DNA of 64,000 nt from Bin87 sp965220265 (GCA_965220265.1 CBDCPM010000004.1:310001-374000), one strand, 5' to 3'; numbered from the stretch's first letter, positions 25,300 through 35,078 are shown. Notes: generated by a model from the sequence alone, not told the origin. Numbers and translations are program-made.

Positions 25300-27008
25300 G
25301 CCCGAATCCACCGATGGGATGCGGACACGGGGGTTGGAGCAGGGATGGGAGGGCCGGAAATGAGACTACGGGGACTTGATCCTGATGGATGTGGACGGGT
25401 GCGGGGTGCGAGTATCGCGCGAAGGTGATTTCTGACGGCCCGCAGCGCTGGCGGCAGGCAAGATCGGTAGCCAGCAGTCAGCAGGAGACGCCGGAAGCCG
25501 GCCTGGCGCGGGTGGAGGCGGCTATCGGGGATGCTGGTGGATGGTCAGAAGCCGTAGGGCGATCAGGAAGGGAGCGGCAGGGCTCGCAATCGAGCCAGAG
25601 CCCTGCTGAATTGGTTTCGCCAAGGCCAGCCCTGTGGCAGATGCAGGGTGAGGCGTCGCGCCTTGCGGGTGATGCGTCCGGCCAGGGAGAAGAAGCGCCA
25701 CCGGAGGGTTTTGGTGGTTGCCATCGGCTCACCCAGCCCGATGCGCGTGGTCCAGCGCACCAGATTGTGGGCGATTACTTGCACCGCCAACCAGGCGGCG
25801 TTGGCGGCGAAGCGTCCTGAGGGGAGATGGTTGAGGCCCACGCCGTACTTCAGGTCGCGGATGGCGTTCTCGATCTCGGCGTGGCGGCGATGGTCAGCTT
25901 CCAGTTCCAGGGTGTCGCCCTCACGGTCGGTGATGAAGGCGTGATAGCTGTAGTTGGCGATGAGGGCCAGCTGGGAGCCGGGGGTGGGCTTCACTCGCCG
26001 GACGATGAGCCTCACCGGTACCGCATCGGGCTCACTGGCAAAGGGAGTATAGATGGTCTCGGCCACGTCGGCGCCGCCCTCCATCCAGTAGGGGATGGGC
26101 GTCCAGTCTGCCTCGGGTATGGCGTCAATGAGATTGCGCAGTTGGGGGTGCTGGCGAACGGTGATGGAGTAACGTACCTTCTTATCGCGGCAGGCGGCCA
26201 CCATGTCGTGGGTGTAGAAGCCGCTGTCCGCCCGCATGGTGAGCGATCCAGTGGCTCCGGCATGGCGCACTCGGCTCACCGTTTCGCGCAGGAAGTTGGC
26301 GGCGCCGCGGGCGGTGTTAGCCCGACCCTTTCGCAATCGACACATCAGCACCTCTCCGGTGCCTTCGGCCACGGCGAGGAGCGGGTGATAGCCCCGCTGG
26401 CCGGTGTAGCCGTGATGGCGCGCACCCTCCTTGCTCAGACCGTAGGTCTCGCAGATGGTGGAATCGAGATCAATGGTCAGCGGCTCGTCTCCTGGACCGG
26501 CGCCGAAGGCCCAAGCTTGAGCCAGCACCTCACGGCTCACCCGATCCAACTGGCGCGTGTGGCCCCACCGGAAACTCCGCAGAAACGTACCCAGCGTGGA
26601 CGGCGCCTTGACTACGCAGCCCAGCACCCGCTCGGTCTCGCCAGCGCGCAACACGTCGGCGTCGTCAATGCAGTCGCCACCGGCCAGCGCCGACGCCACC
26701 AGGGTCAGCATCTTGTCGCCGGCATTGGCGCGACCTGGCGCATCTCCCAGGTGAACGTGGCGGTCCACCAACTCTCCCAGCCCCAGGTGATGGGCCAGGG
26801 TGATGGGCAAAAGCAGCCCCGCATTGGCCACCAGGCGCTGATCATCAAAGGCAATTTGGATGCGGTCGGGCTGCTCGCGTGGTAGCATCTTTTGGGTGCT
26901 CCTGGTCTGGGGATGGTTTCGTCTTTCTGAAACCATTATCCCCGAAGCCGGGAGCACTTTCTTACCCCGTTAGTACGCCGACACCCTCATCCTTTCGGTG
27001 GATTGGGG
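25300..27008 (-). mobile_element. IS1380-family element, copy A
   Basis: Ends carry the inverted core AATCCACCGA (left GCCCGAATCCACCGAT, right the complement of CCCCAATCCACCGAAA). The target duplication CTAA stands at 25296-25299 and 27009-27012. It is 1,709 bp long and nearly identical to copy B. It carries one intact transposase and interrupts the DUF6575-like gene in phase. Confidence 0.9.
25563..26888 (-). CDS. IS1380-family transposase (copy A)
   Basis: A 441-residue DDE transposase. Aspartates lie in TIDLDSTICETYG (near residue 147) and TMRADSGFYTHDMVAACR (near 223), and the glutamate in RRHAEIENAIRDLKYGVGLNHLPSGRF (near 350). The N-terminus IQIAFDDQRLVANAGLLLP is typical of IS1380. 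The ATG at 26888 is chosen because AGGAG lies ten bases before it; longer in-frame starts exist towards the terminal repeat. It is intact, hence a source of transposition. Confidence 0.88.
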   Translation of the reverse strand: MLPREQPDRIQIAFDDQRLVANAGLLLPITLAHHLGLGELVDRHVHLGDAPGRANAGDKMLTLVASALAGGDCIDDADVLRAGETERVLGCVVKAPSTLGTFLRSFRWGHTRQLDRVSREVLAQAWAFGAGPGDEPLTIDLDSTICETYGLSKEGARHHGYTGQRGYHPLLAVAEGTGEVLMCRLRKGRANTARGAANFLRETVSRVRHAGATGSLTMRADSGFYTHDMVAACRDKKVRYSITVRQHPQLRNLIDAIPEADWTPIPYWMEGGADVAETIYTPFASEPDAVPVRLIVRRVKPTPGSQLALIANYSYHAFITDREGDTLELEADHRRHAEIENAIRDLKYGVGLNHLPSGRFAANAAWLAVQVIAHNLVRWTTRIGLGEPMATTKTLRWRFFSLAGRITRKARRLTLHLPQGWPWRNQFSRALARLRALPLPS

Positions 27009-27824
27009 CTAAGGCACGGAATAACCTTGTCCTGGAGATAATTACTGCTCCACCTGAATCTGTTACCGGCCACCGGATGCGCGCCGAGGCCCTGGGCAAT
27101 CTCATACTTTATATGCAAAGGCTGGTGCGTTACGCCCACCAAGCGGAGTTGAGGTTACTGCGACAGGCATCGCCTCGCATTAGAAACACATCGAATGCGC
27201 ATCTGATGGACGTGACGGTACCTGCTGCTGCCGGTTCCTACCGCATAGTTATGGAGCCCGCGAATCCACCCGATATGTTCGGGCACAGCGAACTAAGCCG
27301 AGCATTGGAACGCATTGACCGGGTATTCGCCAGTGGTAATGATCCGACCACCGCTCGTCAAAATCTAGCGGAACACAAAGGCCACCTGGCCGGTTCTTAC
27401 ATCAAGCTGATGCGCTTGCTGGCAGACAGCGGGACAGGGCTGCGATACCGATGGGCAACCACCGATTCAATCGAGAGCAGAAACGCTGGCGTTACTAGAG
27501 TACAAGCGAGTCAGCTGGCCGATGTTCTGGAAGTTGCGATGGAGTTGAGCACTGAGGCAATCACCGTAAGAGGCAGATTGGAACAAGCCAGTGACCGACT
27601 GGGAACATGGTGTATAGCCGATGACGATGGCGATCGGCATTATGGCAAGGTAGATGACGCTACGGAACTGGACGGGCTCACTATCGGAATGGCTTACGAA
27701 TTCATGTGCGCCGAGACAGTCGATATTGACGCCACCGGTAAGGAAAGGAGAACGCTGACTTTGCAAACTCCTAGGCCGCTACTTTCCCCCAACAACTCAT
27801 AAGGTTAAATATGCCTACCACTAA

Positions 27825-29535
27825 CCCCGAATCCACCGAAGGGACACCGCGGCGGTGGTCCGACACGGGGCGAGGGGTCAGGGAACGGGCTGGCGGAGGC
27901 CTGATGTCGGTGAGATAGTCGATGTGGAGCGTGGATGCCGCGCCAAGGGGATGTTGACGGCCCGTAGTAGCGGCGTTGGGCGCGATTTTCAGCGCAGACC
28001 GCAGGCGGAGACCGTCAGGGGCCCAGCCTGGCGCGGCTGAGCCAGACAGTTGGGTAATCTGGTGGAGGGGTCAGACGCCGAGGGCGTGGTCAGGAAGGGA
28101 GCGGCAGGGCGCGCAATCGAGCCAGAGCGCTGCTGAATTGGTTTCGCCAAGGCCAGCCCTGTGGCAGATGCAGGGTGAGGCGTCGCGCCTTGCGGGTGAT
28201 GCGTCCGGCCAGGGAGAAGAAGCGCCACCGGAGGGTCTTGGTGGTTGCCATCGGCTCACCCAGCCCGATGCGCGTGGTCCAGCGCACCAGATTGTGGGCG
28301 ATTACTTGCACCGCCAACCAGGCGGCGTTGGCGGCGAAGCGTCCTGAGGGGAGATGGTTGAGGCCCACGCCGTACTTCAGGTCGCGGATGGCGTTCTCGA
28401 TCTCGGCGTGGCGGCGATGGTCAGCTTCCAGTTCCAGGGTGTCGCCCTCACGGTCGGTGATGAAGGCGTGATAGCTGTAGTTGGCGATGAGGGCCAGCTG
28501 GGAGCCGGGGGTGGGCTTCACTCGCCGGACGATGAGCCTCACCGGTACCGCATCGGGCTCACTGGCAAAGGGAGTATAGATGGTCTCGGCCACGTCGGCG
28601 CCGCCCTCCATCCAGTAGGGGATGGGCGTCCAGTCTGCCTCGGGTATGGCGTCAATGAGATTGCGCAGTTGGGGGTGCTGGCGAACGGTGATGGAGTAAC
28701 GTACCTTCTTATCGCGGCAGGCGGCCACCATGTCGTGGGTGTAGAAGCCGCTGTCCGCCCGCATGGTGAGCGATCCAGTGGCTCCGGCATGGCGCACTCG
28801 GCTCACCGTTTCGCGCAGGAAGTTGGCGGCGCCGCGGGCGGTGTTGGCCCGACCCTTTCGCAATCGACACATCAGCACCTCTCCGGTGCCCTCGGCCACG
28901 GCGAGGAGCGGGTGATAGCCCCGCTGGCCGGTGTAGCCGTGATGGCGCGCACCCTCCTTGCTCAGACCGTAGGTCTCGCAGATGGTGGAATCGAGATCAA
29001 TGGTCAGCGGCTCGTCTCCTGGACCGGCGCCGAAGGCCCAAGCTTGAGCCAGCACCTCACGGCTCACCCGATCCAACTGGCGCGTGTGGCCCCACCGGAA
29101 ACTCCGCAGAAACGTACCCAGCGTGGACGGCGCCTTGACTACGCAGCCCAGCACCCGCTCGGTCTCGCCAGCGCGCAACACGTCGGCGTCGTCAATGCAG
29201 TCGCCACCGGCCAGCGCCGACGCCACCAGGGTCAGCATCTTGTCGCCGGCATTGGCGCGACCTGGCGCATCTCCCAGGTGAACGTGGCGGTCCACCAACT
29301 CTCCCAGCCCCAGGTGATGGGCCAGGGTGATGGGCAAAAGCAGCCCCGCATTGGCCACCAGGCGCTGATCATCAAAGGCAATTTGGATGCGGTCGGGCTG
29401 CTCGCGTGGTAGCATCTTTTGGGTGCTCCTCGTTTCGGGTTGGTTTTCTGTTTCAAAAACCATTATCCCCGAAGCCGGGAGCACTTTCTCATCCCTTCAA
29501 CACGCCGACACGCTCATCTTTTCGGTGGATTGGGG
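27825..29535 (-). mobile_element. IS1380-family element, copy B
   Basis: A 1,711-bp element with left end CCCCGAATCCACCGAAGGG and right end the complement of CCCCAATCCACCGAAA. Target duplication CTAA lies at 27821-27824 and 29536-29539. It has the same orientation as copy A, 816 bases away, so A and B could mobilise the segment between them as a compound transposon. It inserted just after the DUF6575-like stop, breaking a short frame starting MPTTN. Confidence 0.9.
28090..29415 (-). CDS. IS1380-family transposase (copy B)
   Basis: A 441-residue protein nearly identical to copy A, differing at the C-terminal FSSALARLRALPLPS and in a few silent sites. All DDE residues are present in the same positions. 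The ATG at 29415 follows AGGAG. The near-identity indicates recent duplication by transposition rather than long residence. Confidence 0.88.
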   Translation of the reverse strand: MLPREQPDRIQIAFDDQRLVANAGLLLPITLAHHLGLGELVDRHVHLGDAPGRANAGDKMLTLVASALAGGDCIDDADVLRAGETERVLGCVVKAPSTLGTFLRSFRWGHTRQLDRVSREVLAQAWAFGAGPGDEPLTIDLDSTICETYGLSKEGARHHGYTGQRGYHPLLAVAEGTGEVLMCRLRKGRANTARGAANFLRETVSRVRHAGATGSLTMRADSGFYTHDMVAACRDKKVRYSITVRQHPQLRNLIDAIPEADWTPIPYWMEGGADVAETIYTPFASEPDAVPVRLIVRRVKPTPGSQLALIANYSYHAFITDREGDTLELEADHRRHAEIENAIRDLKYGVGLNHLPSGRFAANAAWLAVQVIAHNLVRWTTRIGLGEPMATTKTLRWRFFSLAGRITRKARRLTLHLPQGWPWRNQFSSALARLRALPLPS

Positions 29536-29600
29536 CTAACCGCCACTTCATTGAGTAGGATTCCTTGCTTGGGCAGTTTCTTGGGTTTTTAGTTCATGAA

Positions 29601-29631
29601 AACAGGGCCGGCTCATTGAGCCGGCCCTGTT
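29601..29631 (-). terminator. Rho-independent terminator (minus strand)
   Basis: Fifteen-base perfect arms AACAGGGCCGGCTCA and complement around one T; on the minus strand it is followed by TTTTCATG. It stands 21 bases after the stop of the minus-strand remnant ending at 29653. Confidence 0.8.
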
Positions 29632-29652
29632 GAGGACTGGGTTGTTGATTCC

Positions 29653-29840
29653 TTATGCCGCGGGTGTTCGGTGGTCGTGCGCCTTGGGAGTGATTCCTAT
29701 TGCCTGCCGTTCCTCTGACGTGAGGCGGACTCGCTTCGGCTTCTCGGATGCTTTGGCTTTGCGGCGGCGGCCGCGGGTTTTGAGGTTTTGCGGGCCGGCG
29801 TGCGTGCTGCGTCTGGTTTGGCAGGTTTCTTTTTCTTGCG
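29653..29840 (-). pseudogene. C-terminal remnant of an unknown basic protein
   Basis: The minus-strand frame ending TAA at 29653-29655 reads KTRGRRRKAKASEKPKR and then VRLTSEERQAIGITPKAHDHRTPAA, a plausible basic C-terminus. Upstream the frame breaks at an A-rich run near 29835. A terminator follows immediately. Only the tail is recognisable as coding and I cannot name the parent. Confidence 0.4.
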
Positions 29841-29957
29841 TTTCGGTTCTGGCTCGTGGTCATGGGCCGAATTTGGGTGGACTGGGAAATCGAATTCCCA
29901 CTCGAAGGTTGTGCCTGCTGCCCATTTGTGTGGGGCTCCCGTCGTCAGTCGATGTTC

Positions 29958-30554
29958 TTGGTAACGCCGGTCCGGTGTGTGCCGGGCCGGTCCGTCCCCT
30001 CAGAGCCGATGGCGATGTAGTAATGGCCGATGCTGGTCGGTCGGAAGACGATGCTGACGGGCTTGCTGCTGCCGGGCTTGGCAGTGCTGCCGATCAGGTC
30101 CCCGTTCCCGTCGTGGACTCCGAGTATTTCAGGTTGCGTCGCTTGGTGTCTTTGCGGCTGAATGGCTGTCGTTCAGAGTTGCACAGGGCCCGAGTCCACA
30201 CACAGTGCGAAATCACTCGACCAACCTGCACCGGAAGCTGGACGTGACGTCCAGCCTTGGGGTCGTGATCGTTGCGGTCCGCTTGGACCCCGAGGTCGGG
30301 AGTTGCGTCGTTTGAATGGGCGCTCAGTCCGGGGGTGGCGTCACAGGATCTGCTGGCTCGCGGCGGTTCCTGGCGGCAGTGGGATCGTGGGCATGCTCGG
30401 AGGAAAGAGGCTCATCGGTGGTGGGCAGGGTATGTGAGCTCGCGAACGCCATGGTCGTGATGGCGAACAGGATCACGGTGGAGACGGTGAGGATGATCCG
30501 TCGTATTGGGACGGAGCGTCGGGCGCGGGGACAGGTCATGGGTGAGCGGGTCAA
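29958..30554 (-). pseudogene. Degenerate secreted protein with pre-peptidase-like domain
   Basis: On the minus strand an N-terminal signal-peptide-like piece (30554 downwards; RRIILTVSTVILFAITTMAFAS) is followed, after frame breaks, by HDGNGDLIGSTAKPGSSKPVS and then FRPTSIGHYYIAIGSEGTDR, ending TGA at 29958-29960. The second part matches the repeated extracellular domain (pre-peptidase C-terminal-like, 'YYIAIGSEGTD') common in secreted Chloroflexota proteins. At least two frame breaks and loss of the rest make it a relic. The remainder of 29840-30597 holds nothing else I can identify. Confidence 0.5.
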
Positions 30555-30597
30555 CGCTCCTCGAGCTTTTCGGCCGAGACGACGGTCGGGGCGTTTA

Positions 30598-32337
30598 GCC
30601 CGAATCCACCGATGGGATAGGGCGGTGCGGCATTTGAGAGAGATGAGGGGTCAGGGAGCGGGATGGCGAGGACCTGATGCCGATGAAATGGACGATGTGG
30701 GGCGTGGATGCCGCGCCAAGGGGATATTGACGACCCCTGGTAGCGGCATTGGCAGTGATTTTCAGCGCAGACCGATGGCGGAGACCGTCAGGAGCCCAGC
30801 CTGGCGCGGTTGGGCCAGGCGTGGTGCGTCATCGTAGACAGGTGAAAGGCCGAGGGCGGCGTCAGGATGGGAGTGGCAGGGCGCGCAATCGTGCCAGGGC
30901 GCTGCTGAATTGGTTTCGCCAAGGCCAATCCTGTGGCAGATGCAGGGCGAGGCGGCGGGCTTTGCGGGTGAGCCGTCCAGCCAGGGAGAAGAAGCGCCTG
31001 CGCAGGGTCTTGGTGGTTGCCAGTTGCTCGCCCAGGCCGATGCGCGTGGTCCAGCGGGCCAGGTTATGAGCGATGACTTGCACCGCCAGCCAGGCGGCGT
31101 TGGCGGGAAAACGTCCCGATGGCAGGTGGTTGAGACCCACGCCGTATTTGAGGTCGCGGATGGCGTTCTCGATCTCGGCGTGGCCCGGATCCATTGTCAG
31201 ACGATGGTCGGCCTCCAGATACAGGGTGTCGCCCTCCCGGTCGGTGATGCAGGCGTGATAGCTGTAGTTGGCAAGCAGGGCCAGTTGGGAGTCGGGCGTG
31301 GGTTTCACCCGCCGGACGATGAGGCGCACCGGTACCGCGTCGGGCTCACTGGCGAAGGGAGTATAGCTGGTTTCGGCCACATCGGCGCCGCCCTCCATCC
31401 AATAGGATATGGGCGTCCAGTCATCTTCAGGTATGGCCTCGATAGGTATGGCCTCGATGAGATTGCGCAGGCTCGGGTGCTGGCGGACGGTGATGGAGTA
31501 GCGTACCTTCTGGTCGCGACAGGCGGCCACCATGTCGTGGGTGTAGAAGCTGCTGTCCGCCCGCATGGTGAGTGGTCCAGTGGCTCCGGCGTAGCGCATT
31601 CGGCTCACCGTCTCGCGCAGGAAGTTGGCGGCGCCGCGGGCGGTGTTGGCCCGACCCTTTCGCAATCGACACATCAGCGCCTCGCCGGTACCCTCGGCCA
31701 CGGCCAGGAGCGGGTGATAGCCCCGCTGGCCGGTATAGCCGTGATGGCGCGCGCCCTCCTTGCCCAGACCATAGGTCTCACAGACGGTAGAGTCCAGATC
31801 AATGGTCAGCGGATCATCGCCCGGTCCGGCCCCAGCTGCCCAGGCTCGGGCCAGCGCCTCCCGGCTCACCCGATCCAGCTGCCGCGCGTGGCCCCACCGG
31901 AAACTCCGCAGAAACGTGCCCAGCGTGGATGGCGCCTTCACCGTACAGCCCAGCACCTGCTCGGTCTCGCCAGCGCGCAGCGCGTCGGCGTCGTCAATGC
32001 AGTCACCGCCGGCCAACGCCGACGCCACCAGCGTCAGCACCTTGTCTCCCGCGTTGGCACGACCCGGCGCATTTCCCAGGTCAACGTGGCGGTCCACCAG
32101 ATCTCCCAGCCCCAGATGATGGGCCAGGGTGATGGGCAAAAGCAGTCCGGCGTTGGCCACCAGTCGGTGATCGTCGAAGGCAACGTGGATGCGGTCGGGG
32201 CGCTCAGGTGGTAGCATCCGTTGGGTGCTCCTCGTTTCAGGGTGGTTTTCGTTCTCAAAAACCATTATCCCCGAAGCCGGGAGCACTTTCTCATCCCTTC
32301 AGCACGACACCAACCTCGTCCTTTCGGTGGATTGGGG
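30598..32337 (-). mobile_element. IS1380-family element, copy C (diverged)
   Basis: A 1,740-bp element with left end GCCCGAATCCACCGATGGGA and right end the complement of CCCCAATCCACCGAAAGG. Target duplication TTTA lies at 30594-30597 and 32338-32341. It is diverged from copies A and B by scattered substitutions and two small in-frame insertions, so it is an independent, older arrival of the same family. Confidence 0.88.
30862..32217 (-). CDS. IS1380-family transposase (copy C)
   Basis: A 451-residue transposase with the DDE residues conserved (TIDLDSTVCETYG, TMRADSSFYTHDMVAACR, HAEIENAIRDLK). Compared with copies A and B it has a five-residue tandem duplication (IEAIPIEAIP, from a 15-base repeat at 31432-31461) and a second five-residue insertion (LTMDPG before HAEIEN). 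Both keep the frame, so the protein may be active. ATG at 32217. Confidence 0.85.
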   Translation of the reverse strand: MLPPERPDRIHVAFDDHRLVANAGLLLPITLAHHLGLGDLVDRHVDLGNAPGRANAGDKVLTLVASALAGGDCIDDADALRAGETEQVLGCTVKAPSTLGTFLRSFRWGHARQLDRVSREALARAWAAGAGPGDDPLTIDLDSTVCETYGLGKEGARHHGYTGQRGYHPLLAVAEGTGEALMCRLRKGRANTARGAANFLRETVSRMRYAGATGPLTMRADSSFYTHDMVAACRDQKVRYSITVRQHPSLRNLIEAIPIEAIPEDDWTPISYWMEGGADVAETSYTPFASEPDAVPVRLIVRRVKPTPDSQLALLANYSYHACITDREGDTLYLEADHRLTMDPGHAEIENAIRDLKYGVGLNHLPSGRFPANAAWLAVQVIAHNLARWTTRIGLGEQLATTKTLRRRFFSLAGRLTRKARRLALHLPQDWPWRNQFSSALARLRALPLPS

Positions 32338-32396
32338 TTTAGCCGGCGGTGCCAATACTAATGGTGGCCGTTGTCCGTTGGCGTTTGAAGCGTGCA

Positions 32397-32477
32397 TCAA
32401 AAACGGCTGATGCGCAGATAGGTAATGGTGCCGTCGCGCCATTCATCGGTCAACCATTCGCGTTCGCGTTCTTCGCT
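32397..32477 (-). pseudogene. C-terminal fragment of a small protein
   Basis: A minus-strand frame ends SEEREREWLTDEWRDGTITY then LRISRF and TGA (32397-32399). It looks like the true C-terminus of a short protein but has no start or upstream sequence; it is joined to dispersed repeat sequence at about 32485. The parent is unknown. Confidence 0.35.
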
Positions 32478-32530
32478 CAGAATTTGCCGCCCTGCTCTCG
32501 CAATGACAATGGGGACTTTGGAAAGACCAT

Positions 32531-32616
32531 GTGTCGGTGGGCAGCGTTGCGTTTCAGGTGTTTGGCACGGATGCACCGGATTTTGATGGTGGATTCCCGC
32601 TGGCGCAGGGGTGACG
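32531..32616 (+). repeat. 90-bp dispersed repeat, second copy
   Basis: Matches 24323-24412: GTCGGTGGGCAGCGTT, CGTTTCAGGTGTTTGGCACG, GATGCACCGGATT and GGTGGATTCCCGCTGG. A short CTCGCAATGACAATGGG piece of the other repeat family precedes it at 32490. No gene lies between 32478 and 32723. Confidence 0.6.
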
Positions 32617-32723
32617 ATGGCCGGGTTGTTGGAGGGCGTAGGTGCGTTGGCGCCGGGGGCCGGGGGAGCGGGAGTGCGCGTCCTGCGGTAAGATAGCGGT
32701 ATCTGATCCTGGAGATTGTCGCG

Positions 32724-35078
32724 ATGACTACCGTCGTCAAATCCACCACCCTCACTGCCCATGATCTGAAGGCCGCCCTTCCTCCCCTGGACGGCGTGCT
32801 CAACCTGCCGGGCCTGAAGGCCGAGGTGCGGGTCTGGCGCGACCAGTGGGGCATCCCGCACGTCCGCGCGGCCAACGAGCACGACGCCTGGTTCGCCCAG
32901 GGCTTCGTCACCGCGCAGGACCGGCTGTGGGCCATGGAGTTTGATCGTCTGCGGGCCGTGGGCCGCTGGGCCGAGGCGGCCGGCGAGTTTGCCGTGGGGC
33001 AGGACATGCAGATGCGCCGGCACCGGTTGGAGGATGCGGCCCGGGCCGATTGCGAGGCGGCCGGCGCTCGGGCGAAGGTCATGCTGGAGGCCTACGCTGC
33101 CGGCGTTAACGCCTTCATCACCAGCGACGCGCCGCTGCCGGCGGAGTATGCCATTGCCGGCATCGAACCGGAGCCGTGGGAGCCGTGGCACAGCTTGGCC
33201 ATCTACAAGGTGCGCCACATCTTAATGGGCGTGTTCGAGACCAAGGCCTGGCGGGCACGGCTGGTGAAGGCTTTGGGCGCGGAGCGGGCCGCCGCGTTGT
33301 TCCCATCTTACCCGCCGGGCCAGCCGGTGATCATTCCCACCGGCGCCGATTACGACGGCGCGGTGGATGTCGGCCTGGAGCAACTGCTGGAGCACGCCGC
33401 GAACCTTAATCTCATCGGCGAGATGGACAGCGGTTCCAACTCGTGGGCCATCGGGCCGGAGCGGACCGCCACCGGCAGAGGGTTGCTGGCCGGCGACAGC
33501 CACCGGGGCCTGGATACGCCCAGCGTCTATTACCAGAACCATCTGGCCTGCGACACCTTCGACGTGGTTGGCAACTCCTTCGCCGGAGTGCCCGGCTTTC
33601 CGCACTTCGGACACAACCAATGGGTGGCCTGGAGCGTGACCCACACCGCCGCCGATTACCAGGACCTGTACATCGAGCTGTTCAACGACGCGGATCCGTC
33701 CCTCTACCAGCACCAGGAGGATTGGTACAACGCCGACGTTCGCGACGAGGTCATCCGGGTCAAAGACGGTGAGGACGTGCACCTGCGCACCTGGGCGACG
33801 CATCACGGGCCGGTGGTCGGTGGCGATCCGATGTCGGGCTACGGCCTGGCCCTGCGGTACACGGCCGGCGACGGCGGCGACCCGTGGACGGACATCCTGC
33901 CCGCCATGCTGGAGGCCACCAGCGTAGAGGAGCTTGCGGACGCCATGGAGGGCTGGGTGGACCCGGTCAACAACTTCGTGATGGCCGACGTTCACGGCAA
34001 CATCGGTTACCAATGCCGGGGAGAGATACCCCGCCGACCGGGCGACGTGCCGGCTCCGCTGCCGGTTCCCGGATGGGATGGCGAGCACGAGTGGCAGGGC
34101 AGCATCCCCTTCGAGGACATGCCGCGCTACATCAATCCGTCCCAAGGCTATATCGTGACGGCCAACAACCGGCCGGTGGGCGAGGACTATCCGTACTACA
34201 TTTCGATGGACTTCGCGCCCGGCTATCGCGCGATGCGCGTGACCCACGGGGTTGAGAGCATATCCAATGCAGCCGCCGCCGATATGGGGCGCATCCATGC
34301 CGAGCGCGTATCCATACCGGCGAAAGCCTACGTCAGTGCGCTGGCCGGACTGACCGCTCCCGATGACCCGGTCGTTGCTGCCGCGTTGGACACTCTGCAG
34401 AAGTGGTCCGGCAGCATTGATCCCGGCGCGGTTGAGCCGACCATCTACAGCGCGATGCGCGACGCGCTGCTGTGGCGCCTGCTGAAGCACAACATCGGGG
34501 AGGACCTGGCGGCCATGGGCTGGCAGCCGGCCGACCGGGGCCGCGGCGTATTCCTCAACCGGTTCAGGAACCTGATGACCGACGCCATCAGCGCCGGCGA
34601 CACGGATCTGCTGCCCGACGGCGAGGACTGGCCGGGCGCGTTGACTGCGGCCCTGGAGGAGGCGGTCCGTACCTTGACGGCGAGGCTGGGCTCCGACATC
34701 GCCGGCTGGCGGTGGGACCGGGTGCATCGGGCGCGGCCACAGCACCCGCTGTCCATGGCGATGCCGGAGTTGGGCGACCTGCTGGACCCGCCGGAGATAC
34801 CCACCGGCGGCGACGGCGACACCCCGTGGGCTGGCTCCTATGCGCCGGGCGACCTGGCTACGGTGGGCGGGCTCTCTGTGTTCCGCTATGCCTACGACCC
34901 GGCCGACTGGAATCGCTCGCTATGGGCGGTGCCCCTGGGAGCCTCAGGTCACCCGGCCAGCCCGCACTACTCCGACCAGTCGGAGATGTGGAGCAAGGTG
35001 CGCATGGCGCCGATGCTTTACAACTGGGAACGGATCAAGGACGGCGCGGAGACGGATCAGATGCTGCGGGCGGGGTAG
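32724..35078 (+). CDS. Penicillin-acylase-family Ntn hydrolase
   Basis: A 784-residue member of the penicillin amidase (S45) family, made as one chain that cuts itself to alpha and beta subunits. The alpha part has VRVWRDQWGIPHVRAANEHDAWFAQGFVTAQDRLWAMEFDRLRAVGR; the nucleophile is Ser238 in SGSNSWAIGPERTATG, freed by cleavage after Gly237. The beta part has GFPHFGHNQWVAWSVTHTAADYQDLY and YIVTANNRP. It hydrolyses amide bonds of acyl compounds, possibly beta-lactams, N-acyl homoserine lactones or other amides. Most relatives are exported, but no signal peptide is visible. ATG at 32724. Confidence 0.85.
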   Translation: MTTVVKSTTLTAHDLKAALPPLDGVLNLPGLKAEVRVWRDQWGIPHVRAANEHDAWFAQGFVTAQDRLWAMEFDRLRAVGRWAEAAGEFAVGQDMQMRRHRLEDAARADCEAAGARAKVMLEAYAAGVNAFITSDAPLPAEYAIAGIEPEPWEPWHSLAIYKVRHILMGVFETKAWRARLVKALGAERAAALFPSYPPGQPVIIPTGADYDGAVDVGLEQLLEHAANLNLIGEMDSGSNSWAIGPERTATGRGLLAGDSHRGLDTPSVYYQNHLACDTFDVVGNSFAGVPGFPHFGHNQWVAWSVTHTAADYQDLYIELFNDADPSLYQHQEDWYNADVRDEVIRVKDGEDVHLRTWATHHGPVVGGDPMSGYGLALRYTAGDGGDPWTDILPAMLEATSVEELADAMEGWVDPVNNFVMADVHGNIGYQCRGEIPRRPGDVPAPLPVPGWDGEHEWQGSIPFEDMPRYINPSQGYIVTANNRPVGEDYPYYISMDFAPGYRAMRVTHGVESISNAAAADMGRIHAERVSIPAKAYVSALAGLTAPDDPVVAAALDTLQKWSGSIDPGAVEPTIYSAMRDALLWRLLKHNIGEDLAAMGWQPADRGRGVFLNRFRNLMTDAISAGDTDLLPDGEDWPGALTAALEEAVRTLTARLGSDIAGWRWDRVHRARPQHPLSMAMPELGDLLDPPEIPTGGDGDTPWAGSYAPGDLATVGGLSVFRYAYDPADWNRSLWAVPLGASGHPASPHYSDQSEMWSKVRMAPMLYNWERIKDGAETDQMLRAG

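Larger units (their letters stand above)
24929..27802 (+). pseudogene. DUF6575-like gene split by IS1380 copy A
   Basis: The 5' part (24929-25299) gives VLDYYDGIQMFTASDEIGGQYIGTMV, then GRYLVTGVSSSNLRLFRCGEIDLRKLLL, resembling DUF6575 proteins. The frame continues after the IS (27009-27802) as ARNNLVLEIITAPPESVTGHR, RMRAEALGNLILYMQRLVRYAH, VTVPAAAGSYRIVMEPANPPDMFG, and a C-terminal half ending LLSPNNS. Removing the IS with one CTAA duplication leaves 1,161 bases, exactly 387 codons, reading EAKARNN across the join. So the gene was intact until the insertion and has not decayed since. The function is unknown. It is coupled to the 123-residue gene upstream. Confidence 0.75.

Noticed and set aside
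25827..26885. Plus-strand frames opposite the IS1380 transposases
   Set aside because: Shadows of the minus-strand transposase; no family match.
29630..30247. Long plus-strand frame
   Set aside because: The minus strand in the same place carries recognisable protein remnants (signal peptide, pre-peptidase-like domain); the plus frame is low-complexity.
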